DNA of 64,000 nt, taken from positions 62,001-126,000 of the forward strand of contig JAFLCG010000014.1 of assembly GCA_017303635.1 (NCBI GenBank), in the 5' to 3' direction. This document shows, one piece after another, positions 1 through 7,877 of this stretch. Source of the stretch: Anaerolineae bacterium (lineage in GTDB: Bacteria; Chloroflexota; Anaerolineae; Aggregatilineales; Phototrophicaceae). The notes beneath the pieces are model-generated. The model worked only from the letters and a program-made list of their open reading frames with translations. It ran no database searches and was not told the DNA's origin. Each line of letters begins with the position of its first letter. The first letter of the stretch is position 1. A program made the position numbers and the translations under genes.

Positions 1-721
1 TGCCGCCTCCGACTGCACGCGCAGTGCGTAGGCATATATCCGCTAATTCGGGTGTCACCGGGCAGTTTGACGCTTTGCCACCACGGGCTGTATTGGTGAT
101 CCAGTGCGGAGAGTCCCGGTAGATCGCGCAGATGGCTTGGTCGCCAACGACAAAGGCTCGAATGTCCCGGCCCGGTTTACGAATGAGTTCCTGTGTATAG
201 AACAGGTGGAGACTGTAATCCCCAAGCGTTTCCCGGTGTTCAATCACCGCTTCGGCTGCATCACGATCATTGACTCTCGCCAGCATTCTTCCCCAAGAAC
301 CCGTGACTGGCTTGAGGACAGCGGGATAGCCGATCTGTTCAATCGCTCGCAGGGTGCTTTCCGACTCAAAGCTCAGACGAGCACTGGGTTGGGGCACACC
401 CGCTTTGGTTAGCGCAATGGTGGTGCGGAACTTATCCGCACACGTTGAGGCTGTCTGAAAGCTGTTAATGGCGTTCACGCCCCAGTTTTCCAGCATCGCC
501 AGTGTATAGAGACCCCGTGAGGTGCTGACGCTCCGTTCGAGTACTACGTCGTAGTCATGCCAAGCGGTACCCGTGGGGGAGGATTGCTCCGGCCCGGCAG
601 TGATGTCAAAGATGATTTCCCGGTCATTGATGATTTCTGGTTCAACACCCTGCGCCTGAAAGGCACTGATGAGCAGTTTTTCTTCCGGACGGATGTGCGA
701 AATGACGATGCCGACTCGCAT
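1..721 (-). CDS. lysX: LysX, ATP-grasp LysW-amino acid ligase (3' end outside the window)
   Basis: LysX ligates the amino group of alpha-aminoadipate to the C-terminal Glu of the carrier protein LysW, opening the carrier-bound part of the AAA lysine pathway in the cytoplasm. The first 240 residues are present and the C-terminus runs off the left edge; the family is about 280-290 aa. Visible are an N-terminal pre-ATP-grasp fold ([14 protein letters not shown]), Lys98 in DKFRT, Lys137 in AVLKPV, GSWGR (141-145), RDIRAF (185-190) and NTARGG (210-215), the RimK/LysX signature. The ATG lies 2 nt after the lysW stop, so the two are co-transcribed. ArgX or a dual LysX/ArgX role cannot be excluded from this fragment, but lysine is favoured by the lysine-rich leader upstream. 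Confidence 0.93.
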   Translation of the reverse strand, partial: MRVGIVISHIRPEEKLLISAFQAQGVEPEIINDREIIFDITAGPEQSSPTGTAWHDYDVVLERSVSTSRGLYTLAMLENWGVNAINSFQTASTCADKFRTTIALTKAGVPQPSARLSFESESTLRAIEQIGYPAVLKPVTGSWGRMLARVNDRDAAEAVIEHRETLGDYSLHLFYTQELIRKPGRDIRAFVVGDQAICAIYRDSPHWITNTARGGKASNCPVTPELADICLRTARAVGGG

Positions 722-723
722 GA

Positions 724-894
724 CTATTCGCCCCAGTCTTCCTGTACTTCCGGCGCGCGATCGAGTGTCAACGGGTTCAGGCTGATGATCTCCAGTTCAG
801 TGCCACAATCCGGGCAGGGCAACAGCTCGTGCTGCATGGCGTTAGCAGGGATTGTGATGGCGGCTCCGCATTCAGGGCATTCTGGCATGTTCAT
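724..894 (-). CDS. lysW: LysW, amino-acid carrier protein for lysine biosynthesis
   Basis: A 56-aa acidic zinc-ribbon protein. Two CxxC pairs (CPEC at 6-9 and CPDC at 27-30) form the zinc site. The protein ends in EDWGE, the diagnostic LysW tail whose terminal Glu is conjugated to alpha-aminoadipate by LysX and carries the intermediates through LysZ, LysY, LysJ and LysK. The start ATG at 894 is preceded by GTGAGTGAGG, a good ribosome site; a second in-frame ATG is two codons on. lysX follows after 2 nt. The gene is small and easily missed by ORF callers. Transcription would have to read through two terminator hairpins upstream (938-971 and 1093-1115). Confidence 0.95.
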   Translation of the reverse strand: MNMPECPECGAAITIPANAMQHELLPCPDCGTELEIISLNPLTLDRAPEVQEDWGE

Positions 895-933
895 GTTCCT
901 CACTCACTTTCGTTAAAGACCGATACTGAAAAT

Positions 934-972
934 AAAACCGCCGCCAGATCTCGTACGAGGTCTGGCGGCGGT
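934..972 (-). terminator. Rho-independent terminator/attenuator 2 directly upstream of lysW
   Basis: On the minus strand, 971-938 forms a GC-rich stem of about 17 pairs (arms CCGCCGCCAGACCTCGT and ACGAGATCTGGCGGCGG, one C-A mismatch), followed at once by TTTTATTTT. It lies 43 nt before the lysW ATG and 27 nt after the stop of lysine-rich leader ORF 2. The 5' arm contains CCAGACC (965-959), the exact complement of GGTCTGG (1008-1002) in the last codons of that leader ORF. The two structures are therefore mutually exclusive, as in amino-acid attenuators. Confidence 0.8.
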
Positions 973-997
973 GACGACCCTTTGGGACAGGGCGCAG

Positions 998-1066
998 CTA
1001 ACCAGACCGTATGGGCGGCTTCTTGCTCAACTTCCGCTTGGTTTCAACGTATTTGCCGATGACCAT
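998..1066 (-). CDS. Putative lysine-rich leader peptide 2 (22 aa)
   Basis: Short ORF upstream of lysW: ATG at 1066, TAG at 1000-998. It encodes five Lys in 22 residues, with the core KRKLSKK at codons 10-16, and is preceded by GTGGAG at 10-nt spacing, an acceptable ribosome site. Its final codons (CGG TCT GGT) contain GGTCTGG, which can pair with the 5' arm of the terminator at 938-971. A ribosome reaching the stop would cover this segment and let the terminator form. A ribosome stalled at the Lys run would leave it free as antiterminator. The coding call rests on position and composition, not on homology. Confidence 0.6.
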   Translation of the reverse strand: MVIGKYVETKRKLSKKPPIRSG

Positions 1067-1082
1067 GCTGGTTAGGCTCCAC

Positions 1083-1115
1083 TCAAACAAAAAACCCGCC
1101 GTGTCCGGGCGGGTT
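1083..1115 (-). terminator. Rho-independent terminator/attenuator 1 in the lysW leader
   Basis: The minus-strand stem AACCCGCC (1115-1108) with GGCGGGTT (1100-1093) has a 7-nt loop and is followed by TTTTTTGTTTG. It sits 44 nt after the stop of leader ORF 1. Directly after that stop, GTCCGGG (1157-1151) is complementary to CCCGGAC (1109-1103) in the loop and upper stem. A second patch, TTCG (1147-1144), is complementary to CGAA (1117-1114) at the base of the 5' arm. Together they could form a competing antiterminator. It could also simply end metal-transporter transcripts. Confidence 0.8.
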
Positions 1116-1158
1116 CGTTTGCGATCGTTCGTTCATCACAACGCGAAAATCCCGGACG

Positions 1159-1209
1159 TTAGTCGGGTAGCTGCTTCTTCGCCTTCTTGATGAACATTGA
1201 CTGAGTCAT
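1159..1209 (-). CDS. Putative lysine-rich leader peptide 1 (16 aa)
   Basis: ATG at 1209, TAA at 1161-1159, product MTQSMFIKKAKKQLPD. Four of five consecutive residues are Lys (AAG AAG GCG AAG AAG). The stop lies 1 nt before GTCCGGG, the proposed antiterminator strand, so a terminating ribosome would mask it. The Shine-Dalgarno is weak: AAGGGA lies about 14 nt before the first ATG, and an internal ATG at codon 5 is an alternative start. No homology is claimed. The evidence is the Lys run, the spacing and the terminator that follows. Confidence 0.6.
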   Translation of the reverse strand: MTQSMFIKKAKKQLPD

Positions 1210-1309
1210 GATTAACTGCGTCCCTTATTGCAACGTTCTAGAACGATACCGGATAGGCGCAAAAATGCCTATGTGTATTCTGTCTGAATACATCTGTGCA
1301 TAATGATCA
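1210..1309 (-). promoter_or_regulatory. Candidate promoter/operator region of the lysW leader
   Basis: Two palindromes lie between the metal permease stop and leader ORF 1: TGTATTC-N5-GAATACA at 1274-1292 and CGTTCTAGAACG at 1234-1245. A weak sigma70-like pair TTGCGC (16 nt spacer) TAGAAC on the minus strand would start transcription near 1228, with the second palindrome overlapping the -10 region. Read-through from the upstream transporter operon is also possible, as no T-tailed hairpin separates them. The regulator is unknown. Confidence 0.35.
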
Positions 1310-2767
1310 TCAGGACCCGGTTCGCAACGTTTGCTCAAAGCTCAGGGCCGCCCGCACGCCGGGTTCAGTCAACTGCACACGATTCTGTGTTATCACGATG
1401 AGCTGCAATCGCCGCAACCGCCGGAGCACTTGTTGGGTGCGCGCAGGTGTCCACCGGAAGTGCTGATGCAGGGTATCGGTTGCTAATTCCTGACTGGCTT
1501 CCAATGTTTCCTGATGATTCAGGATGTGGCCCATCACCACCTGGTCTTCAAAATGCCGCCGTTGATTCTGCCGCCGCAGCATAGCTGCAACAAAGCCCTG
1601 TTCCGGGGAGAGCGCCCAAGCCAGCAAGAAGACGATAAATTGAGCGATGACCATGGCTGCAGAGATGGATGTGTTCCAAGTTAAACCGGGTATGAGTTCA
1701 CTGAATGGCAGCCAGCCAAGCAGGTTTGCGCGAGCCAGATCATAGCCGACCAGAGCAGAAATTGCTCCGAGGAACGGACTGAGTATCAGCATCCAGCCCA
1801 ATCGGTGGGTCAATAGATAGGCAGTGGCAGGGGGGATAATGAAGAAGGCAACCACCAATACTGCTCCCACAGCATCAAAGGCTCCGACTGCAGTGATGCT
1901 CACCAGAATCATCAACGTGTAATGCAGCCAGCCGGGCTTGAAGCCTAAGGCCCGCGCTAATGCAGCGTCGAAACTTGCCAGCTTTAACTCTTTGTAGAAG
2001 ATCAGGATAAATGCTACGTTCAGGAGCGTAATGACTCCCATGGTCGTGATCGAGCGAGGCCAGAGTACCAACAACGGCTGTACATCGGTCAGACCTTGTG
2101 CCCAGGCTTCCGCTGCGTTGTAAGTGCCGCAGTTGGAGCATTGCTCAGTAAAGACTGCTTCCGGGCTGCGGGGATTAATGCCGCCTGGGGAGCAATTGGT
2201 GCAGACACGCCCAACACGGGCGGCAGGGTGCTCGGGTGTAATGACCACATCCTCACAGCCCGTGTAGCAATGGGTGTTGGTATTTGCCCAGGCAACGCCA
2301 ATTTCGCCCACAATGACTGAGTCATTATCCAGATGGATATTGCTGGTGAAGCGGGAAACCAGCAATACCGCGATGGCAAACAGCAGTGGAAATACCAATC
2401 CGAGGGCGGTATCACCCTTAATCAGCCCTGACCGTTGAACCAACTCGGTTAATATGACGGTGCCGACTCCAGCCAGCGCCGCCCCAAGAATCAGGCCTGG
2501 AGATGATAGATCCGGTTCAAGACCGAGGATGCTCGACATGACGATGAATGCCACCACTATTCCCAGCAAGATAGTGTGACTAATCGCGTCAGTCGTCAGG
2601 GACATGTGCCTCAGTTTGAGGAAAACGCCCAGCAATCCTCCAGAGGCTGCTACTAATCCTCCAATGATGATGGCGACAATGCGCGGGTCATTGAGTATAG
2701 TGTTGATGGATTCTTGAGAGGTGAAGTTGAGCAAAAACTGAATGATGACTTGTTCCAGACCGTACAT
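1310..2767 (-). CDS. Metal ABC transporter permease (ABC-3 family) with Cys-rich insert and C-terminal winged helix
   Basis: Membrane subunit of a Mn/Zn/Fe uptake ABC transporter. It has multiple hydrophobic segments (about 30-150 and 235-390) and the ABC-3 family core around the LASFDAALARALGF coupling region. At 485 aa it is far longer than the usual ~280. Two additions explain this. An insert at about 155-230 carries CYTGC, CTNC and CSNC pairs, possibly a metal-binding loop. A soluble C-terminal region (about 400-485) resembles a winged helix, with a recognition-helix-like RTQQVLRRLRRLQLI and a wing before a closing helix, like DtxR or MarR DNA-binding domains. It is the last gene of the transporter operon, 18 nt after the other permease. 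Metal specificity is not readable. Confidence 0.88.
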   Translation of the reverse strand: MYGLEQVIIQFLLNFTSQESINTILNDPRIVAIIIGGLVAASGGLLGVFLKLRHMSLTTDAISHTILLGIVVAFIVMSSILGLEPDLSSPGLILGAALAGVGTVILTELVQRSGLIKGDTALGLVFPLLFAIAVLLVSRFTSNIHLDNDSVIVGEIGVAWANTNTHCYTGCEDVVITPEHPAARVGRVCTNCSPGGINPRSPEAVFTEQCSNCGTYNAAEAWAQGLTDVQPLLVLWPRSITTMGVITLLNVAFILIFYKELKLASFDAALARALGFKPGWLHYTLMILVSITAVGAFDAVGAVLVVAFFIIPPATAYLLTHRLGWMLILSPFLGAISALVGYDLARANLLGWLPFSELIPGLTWNTSISAAMVIAQFIVFLLAWALSPEQGFVAAMLRRQNQRRHFEDQVVMGHILNHQETLEASQELATDTLHQHFRWTPARTQQVLRRLRRLQLIVITQNRVQLTEPGVRAALSFEQTLRTGS

Positions 2768-2785
2768 GGTCTTTTGTCCTGATGA

Positions 2786-4018
2786 TTAGCGATGTTCGTT
2801 CAAGAATTGTTCGGCTGCCTGTAGCCCGCTGCCGGTTAGCTGCCAGCGGGTACCCGATTTCACAGCCTGATTGTGTTGTTCCAGCCAACCCAAGGCGCGT
2901 TTACCTGGTCCGTCGTACAGGCCTGTGATGAGTTCCTGCGGAGCCCAAGCATAGTTATCGCCATGGGATTGCGCATGGCGGTAGAGGCTGATCAGTACAT
3001 TGCGCCGCGCAAAACTTACACGTTCGCGCCGCTGCTTCCACAGCTCCCAGACGACACCTCGTTCAGGAGCAAACAAAATCGAAACACCGACAATGATTGA
3101 TGCCATAATGATGATGAGTGGTCCCGTTGGTAGGCCGCTATCTGCAGCACTGATAATGGCTCCAGTACCACCGGCAAAGGCACCAAATATGCCAGCAAGG
3201 ACTACCATCTGGTCAAGCCGCCTCGACCACTGCCGCGCTGCAACTGCGGGCGCGATGAGCAAGCCAACCATGAGAATTACTCCGGCTACCTGCAAACCCA
3301 TTACAATGACCACTACGATCAGTGTAGAGAGCAGGGCCTCAACCGGCTGAGTCCGCATAATGGTTGCTGCAAAGACTGGATCAAAGGTCAGTAGTTTGAG
3401 TTCTTTCCAGAACAACGCTGTTATGAGCAAGATGGCGCTGCCGACTAGCGCAATCGTAAGCAAACTATCTAGCCGGATTGAAGCGGCTTGACCAAAGATA
3501 AATTGAGCTAGACCAGCCTGACTGGCGTTCTGTTGGCCTTGAATAATCGTCAGTAAGGCCAGCCCTATGGCAAAAAACGCTGCAAGGGTGATCCCCATTG
3601 CGGCATCTTGCTTGATGCGAGTGGTTGAGGTCACTGCCCGGATGAACTGCGCGCCGAGCCAACTGGCAATGGCTGCACCGATGAGTAGTGCACCCATCTG
3701 CCTACCTACTAACATAAAGGCAATGGCGACTCCTGGCAGGGCTGCGTGAGAGAGTGCATCTCCCATCAGGCTTTGCTGGCGCAAGACAGCGAATGACCCG
3801 ATGACACCGCTGAGTAACCCCAACACGGCGCCGCCGAGAGCTACGACCAGCAGGGTGTAGTCATAGCGCACATTGAAGAATTGATTGGTGATGAGGACAA
3901 AGAGCAGTATGGCCATTAAGGTGATGCCCAAGCTGCGCCAAATGCCGCCGGGTAAAGCTGGTCGCCGGCTGTTTGAATCTGTCATCAGCGGAACGGAAGA
4001 GGGGAGTTCACGTTGCAT
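2786..4018 (-). CDS. Metal ABC transporter permease (ABC-3 family) with C-terminal winged-helix-like domain
   Basis: Second permease of the metal transporter, 410 aa. Hydrophobic helices span about 28-310 and include the family features LLTALFWKELKLLTFDP and GLLIAPAVAARQWSRRL. A soluble tail from about 320 to 410 (RRNVLISLYRHAQ onward, ending LTGSGLQAAEQFL) reads as a helix-turn-helix/winged-helix module like that in the neighbouring permease but divergent in sequence. The start at 4018 overlaps the ATPase stop as TGATG and has GGGAG upstream; an internal ATG at 3985 is less likely. The two permeases probably form a heterodimer with the ATPase encoded upstream. Confidence 0.88.
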   Translation of the reverse strand: MQRELPSSVPLMTDSNSRRPALPGGIWRSLGITLMAILLFVLITNQFFNVRYDYTLLVVALGGAVLGLLSGVIGSFAVLRQQSLMGDALSHAALPGVAIAFMLVGRQMGALLIGAAIASWLGAQFIRAVTSTTRIKQDAAMGITLAAFFAIGLALLTIIQGQQNASQAGLAQFIFGQAASIRLDSLLTIALVGSAILLITALFWKELKLLTFDPVFAATIMRTQPVEALLSTLIVVVIVMGLQVAGVILMVGLLIAPAVAARQWSRRLDQMVVLAGIFGAFAGGTGAIISAADSGLPTGPLIIIMASIIVGVSILFAPERGVVWELWKQRRERVSFARRNVLISLYRHAQSHGDNYAWAPQELITGLYDGPGKRALGWLEQHNQAVKSGTRWQLTGSGLQAAEQFLNEHR

Positions 4019-4767
4019 CAGCTTACTCCCAGAGCTTTAAGGGTACGCGAGCCGTAGGTTCGCCGGATGTTTGCCTCTGTGAAGGCTTCGGTAGTTGGCC
4101 CGCTAGCGATTAGTTCGACATTGAGCAGGGTCACATGGTCGAAGTAGTCAGTGACTGTATCGAGGTCGTGGTGGACGACTATCACTGTACGCTGCAAGGA
4201 TCGAAGTTCCTGCAACAGATTAACTATGGCGGCCTCTGTCACTGCATCGACCGCTGCGAAGGGTTCATCCATGAAGTAGAGGTCGGCATCCTGTACCAGA
4301 GCGCGGGCGATGAATGACCGCTGCTGCTGGCCGCCGGAAAGCTGTCCGATCTGCCGATGAGCAAAGTCCTGGAGACCGACCTGTTCCAGGGCATGCATGG
4401 CCCGGTCGAATTCTGCTCGTCCCGGTCTCCGTATCCAGCCGAGCTTGCCGTACAAACCCATCAGCGTCAGGTCAAGGACGGTGGTGGGAAAATCCCAATC
4501 GACGCTGCCGCGCTGCGGTACATAGCCTACGCGCAGACGGACTTCATCGTAAGGTTTCCCGAAGAAGTGCACACTGCCCGCCGCACGCGGTACTAACCCC
4601 AAGGCTGCTTTGATGAGCGTGCTTTTGCCCGCACCATTTGGTCCGACGATTGCCATGAGCACGCCAGGTGGGACGTGTAGATCCAGGTCCCAGACGACTG
4701 GTTGGCTGCGGTAGGCAACCGTCAAGTCTTCAATATCGAGGGCAATAGGAGGTGTTTGATCTGGCAT
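4018..4767 (-). CDS. Metal ABC transporter ATP-binding protein (ZnuC/MntB-like)
   Basis: Nucleotide-binding subunit powering divalent metal import. The 249-aa protein has Walker [10 protein letters not shown], a Q-loop ([17 protein letters not shown], the arrangement typical of metal transporter ATPases), the signature LSGGQQQR, Walker [15 protein letters not shown] and the H-loop VVHHDLDTV. It overlaps the downstream permease by 1 nt and follows the binding-protein gene after 44 nt. That gap holds a small GAGGCG/CGCCTC hairpin (4786-4803), which could reduce expression of downstream genes relative to the binding protein. Confidence 0.93.
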   Translation of the reverse strand: MPDQTPPIALDIEDLTVAYRSQPVVWDLDLHVPPGVLMAIVGPNGAGKSTLIKAALGLVPRAAGSVHFFGKPYDEVRLRVGYVPQRGSVDWDFPTTVLDLTLMGLYGKLGWIRRPGRAEFDRAMHALEQVGLQDFAHRQIGQLSGGQQQRSFIARALVQDADLYFMDEPFAAVDAVTEAAIVNLLQELRSLQRTVIVVHHDLDTVTDYFDHVTLLNVELIASGPTTEAFTEANIRRTYGSRTLKALGVS

Positions 4768-4811
4768 GAGAGTTGGCTTTCTCGAGAGGCGTGTGAGCGC
4801 CTCCCGATGAT

Positions 4812-5831
4812 TTATGTGTTGATTGCTGCTGATTCGAGTAAGTCTGTCGGTGGCTCTGGGCTGAGATCATTCGGCCAGTCGGCAATTGATTCATCAAAGG
4901 ATTGCAATATCGTGATGATGTTGCTGGCAATCATGCCCACATAGGTTCCGCCAAAAGTTCCCACACTATCCATTGCATCGGAGTAAAGTGGTCGGATTCC
5001 AACATCTACAGTCCCACCCTGAGCACGCACCGCATCCTTGACTGCTTCGATGGTAGTTGGTGGCACGCTACTTTCGACGAACATCACAGGAATCTGGTTT
5101 TCGACTACAAAGTCGGCTAATTCCTGAACGTCACCGACGCCGGCTTCAGCCGCAGTGCTGATACCCTGAAGGCCGCGTACTTGAAAACCAAACGCGATCC
5201 CAAAGTATTGGAAAGCATCATGTGAGGTGATGAGAATTCGCTTGGTCTCTGGGATAGTCTCGACAGCACCCACAGCCCATTGATAGAGGGTGTCTAATTG
5301 GGCGACATAGGCGGCTGCGTTGGCCTGATAGGTCAATTCATTATTTGGGTCAATCTGGCTCAAACTATCGGCCAGGAATTGAGCGGATAGCTGCCAGTTA
5401 CGCGGGTCAAACCAGAAGTGTGGATCATCGACATTGGTGAATTCTTCCGAGAGGTTAAATCCACCAATCGTGAAACCATTGTCTTTAACTGGTTGGGAAA
5501 GTGCAATGATTCGGGTATCTTGTGCTGCGAGAGACTCGAATAGTTCACCAAAGCGTCCTTCAAGGTTCAGCCCCATATATACGATTACGTCAGCATCACT
5601 CATGGCGGCAATATCGCGTTCCTTCGGTTGGTACAAATGGGGATCTACGCCCGCACCCATTAAAGGGGTGAGTATGACATCGCTATTGAGCAGATCCCCC
5701 ACAATGATCGTGGTTAGATCTGTAGCCTGAGTCGTAGTTGCGACAATTTGGAGGGGTGCCTTTGCTTCTTCCTGCGCCAATACAGGCCAAGTCATCAATA
5801 GCAGCAGCAGGGTGACTATGTACTTCAACAT
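4812..5831 (-). CDS. Metal ABC transporter substrate-binding protein (TroA/ZnuA cluster A-I)
   Basis: Exported solute-binding protein that captures Zn2+ or Mn2+ for the permease pair. A signal peptide covers residues 1-19 ([20 protein letters not shown]), with no lipobox Cys. Likely metal ligands by family alignment are His65 (GVDPHLY), His138 (DDPHFW), His204 (TSHDAF) and Asp285 (YSDAM). The His3-Asp set is as in TroA/ZnuA rather than the Glu-containing set of manganese binders such as PsaA. A His-rich loop typical of strict zinc binders is absent. This is the first gene of the operon; a DtxR-family-like palindrome lies upstream at 5904-5921. Confidence 0.92.
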   Translation of the reverse strand: MLKYIVTLLLLLMTWPVLAQEEAKAPLQIVATTTQATDLTTIIVGDLLNSDVILTPLMGAGVDPHLYQPKERDIAAMSDADVIVYMGLNLEGRFGELFESLAAQDTRIIALSQPVKDNGFTIGGFNLSEEFTNVDDPHFWFDPRNWQLSAQFLADSLSQIDPNNELTYQANAAAYVAQLDTLYQWAVGAVETIPETKRILITSHDAFQYFGIAFGFQVRGLQGISTAAEAGVGDVQELADFVVENQIPVMFVESSVPPTTIEAVKDAVRAQGGTVDVGIRPLYSDAMDSVGTFGGTYVGMIASNIITILQSFDESIADWPNDLSPEPPTDLLESAAINT

Positions 5832-5855
5832 CTTATAATACGCCTCATCGATAGT

Positions 5856-5921
5856 GTTGATAGCTTATTCAGTACGACTCAATTTAGGCTGCTATCAACA
5901 TTGATTTAGATTTGTCTAAAT
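5856..5921. promoter_or_regulatory. Metal-operon control region with two inverted repeats
   Basis: Between the divergent metal binding-protein gene and nagA there is a perfect 7-4-7 palindrome, ATTTAGA-N4-TCTAAAT (5904-5921), close in form to DtxR/MntR-family operators. A second 9-bp repeat, GTTGATAGC (5856-5864) with GCTATCAAC (5891-5899), brackets a TTTAGG-like half site. Placement suggests metal-dependent repression of the transporter. No regulator gene is in the window, except that both permeases carry winged-helix-like tails. Confidence 0.5.
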
Positions 5922-5997
5922 ATAACCTTTTGGCGCAACTTCTGTCAAGTGCGTGGTACTATCGCTGCGGACTCCTTACTGAATAGGGACTTTCAAA

Positions 5998-7158
5998 ATG
6001 GCGACTACACTTTTTCGAAATGCTCGCATTCTAACCAGCACACGTACGCTGGAACGTGGATGGTTGCTGGCAAATGGACGTGCAATTGCATCTTTTGGTG
6101 AAGGTGATGCACCGGACTTTGAAGGTGCAAGCATTATAGATTCGGCAGGTTCCGTACTCCTGCCGGGCTTTATCGATGTACATGTGCACGGGGCAGTTGA
6201 TCATGATTCAATGGATGCCACGCCTTATGCAGTCCGTGCGATGGCTCGCTTCTATGCTCGACATGGTGTCACTAGTTTCCTGGTCACTACATGGACGGAT
6301 ACCGATACTCGCATACAACGAGCGCTGGACAATGCGGTAGCTTGTGTTGGCCCACAAGAAGAGGGCGCAACCGTGTTAGGCGTCCATCTGGAAGGGCCCT
6401 ATATCAATGCAGAAAAGCGTGGCGCGCAGCGCGAACAAGATGTTCGGTGGGCAGATCCTGTGGAAGCATTGCGTTATCTGGACACCGGAATCATCCGTTT
6501 GCTTTCCCTCGCGCCCGAGTTTGAGGCCAATCACTGGCTCATAACCGAATGTGTGAAGCGCGGCATTACCGTCTCGGTTGCCCATACTGCTTCGACTTAT
6601 GCTCATATGCAAAAAGCGGTTTCACTGGGGTTGACACATTCTACACACACCTATAATGCCATGATGCCCTTAACACATCGTGATCCAGGCACAGTCGGGG
6701 CTGTGATGACGATGCCTCAAATCCGCTGTGAGCTGATCGCTGATAACATCCATGTGCATCCGGTTGCGATGAACGTGTTATATCGTGCAAAAGGGGTTGA
6801 GGGAGTTATCCTCATCACGGATGCGGTACGCGTGGCGGGGTTGCCGGATGGCGAATACACACTCGATGATCGTCCGGTGGTAGTAAAGGATGGGGCGGTT
6901 CGGTTGCCAGATGGTACATTGGCGGGGAGTACGCTCACGATGGAACGTGGGCTGAAGAACTTCATAGCAGCTACTGGTGAGTCTCTAGATAGGCTTTGGC
7001 CGACCAGCAGCTTGAATGCTGCCCGCGCTGCTCATGTGGCAGATCGCAAGGGAAGCATTGAGGCCGGCAAAGATGCCGACCTCGTTCTCTTAAACGCTGA
7101 TTTAGAAGTGCAACTGACGATGGCTCAAGGCCGGATTATCTATCGAAGTGGAGTTTAG
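5998..7158 (+). CDS. nagA: N-acetylglucosamine-6-phosphate deacetylase
   Basis: Amidohydrolase that deacetylates GlcNAc-6-phosphate to glucosamine-6-phosphate in amino-sugar and cell-wall recycling. Its 386 aa match the family. Motifs visible are GFIDVHVHG (metal HxH), HLEGPYIN (metal Glu), VSVAHTAS and STHTYNAM (metal/substrate His), the catalytic Asp in ILITDAV, and the C-terminal GSIEAGKDADLVLL of amidohydrolases. It is a single-gene unit whose stop overlaps the convergent livF end by 4 nt. No nagB or sugar transporter is adjacent. Confidence 0.95.
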   Translation: MATTLFRNARILTSTRTLERGWLLANGRAIASFGEGDAPDFEGASIIDSAGSVLLPGFIDVHVHGAVDHDSMDATPYAVRAMARFYARHGVTSFLVTTWTDTDTRIQRALDNAVACVGPQEEGATVLGVHLEGPYINAEKRGAQREQDVRWADPVEALRYLDTGIIRLLSLAPEFEANHWLITECVKRGITVSVAHTASTYAHMQKAVSLGLTHSTHTYNAMMPLTHRDPGTVGAVMTMPQIRCELIADNIHVHPVAMNVLYRAKGVEGVILITDAVRVAGLPDGEYTLDDRPVVVKDGAVRLPDGTLAGSTLTMERGLKNFIAATGESLDRLWPTSSLNAARAAHVADRKGSIEAGKDADLVLLNADLEVQLTMAQGRIIYRSGV

Positions 7159-7877
7159 TTTTCTCCCAGGTAGACTTTCCGTACCATTTCGTTCTGGATG
7201 AGATTCTGAGCAGAGTCCGCCAGTACGATCCGACCACTTTGCAGGACATAACCTCGATTGGCGACTTCCAGCGCCATCAACGCATTCTGCTCAACCAGCA
7301 GGACGGTCATCCCCTGTTTATTGATGCGCTGGATGATCTCAAAAATGTTTTCTACCAGCACTGGTGCCAGACCCATCGACGGTTCATCCAGCAGGAGGAG
7401 ACGTGGACGGGCCATGAGTGCGCGTCCCATCGCTAACATCTGCTGCTCGCCACCGGAGAGCGTCCCTGCATATTGTTTGGTCCGTTCCTTGAGGCGGGGA
7501 AATAGGCCGTAGACCATTTCGATATCCGCTTTGATTCCGGGACGGTCATTACGGTGAAATGCACCCATTTCCAGGTTATCCAGGACGGTCAAGCGCGGGA
7601 AAATGCGGCGTCCTTCTGGTGATTGGGAAATTCCTTTAGAGACCAGGGCGTGTGCGGGTACCTGATGGATAGGTTCGCCATCCAGCAGAATGCTGCCTTC
7701 ACGAGGATGCATGATACCGCTGATGCTGCGGATTATGGTGGTTTTGCCGGCGCCATTCGAACCGATCAGCGTAACGATTTCGCCTTCATCAATGTGCAGG
7801 CTGATACCATGCAGAGCATGGATGTTGCCATAGTAGGCGTGGATGGAGTCCACTTTGAGCAAAGGATTAGTTCCCAC
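7155..7877 (-). CDS. livF: Branched-chain amino acid ABC transporter ATPase LivF
   Basis: Second ATP-binding subunit of the Liv-type importer, 240 aa. Walker A GSNGAGKTT, signature LSGGEQQML, Walker B LLLLDEPSMGLAP and H-loop LLVEQN are present; the GLAP after Walker B and SPEGRRIFPRL are characteristic of LivF. GTG start at 7877 overlaps the livG stop by 11 nt, indicating translational coupling. Last gene of the operon; its 3' end overlaps that of the convergent nagA. Confidence 0.95.
   Translation of the reverse strand: MGTNPLLKVDSIHAYYGNIHALHGISLHIDEGEIVTLIGSNGAGKTTIIRSISGIMHPREGSILLDGEPIHQVPAHALVSKGISQSPEGRRIFPRLTVLDNLEMGAFHRNDRPGIKADIEMVYGLFPRLKERTKQYAGTLSGGEQQMLAMGRALMARPRLLLLDEPSMGLAPVLVENIFEIIQRINKQGMTVLLVEQNALMALEVANRGYVLQSGRIVLADSAQNLIQNEMVRKVYLGEN

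Noticed and set aside
557-916. Plus-strand open frames across 104-1062
   Set aside because: They are shadows of lysX, lysW and the leader, whose minus-strand products carry clear family motifs (NTARGG; CPEC/CPDC/EDWGE).
1083-1115. Simple terminator of the metal-transporter operon
   Set aside because: It could end that transcript, but the intervening Lys-rich ORFs, complementary strands and a second terminator right before lysW fit attenuation better. It is kept as the alternative.
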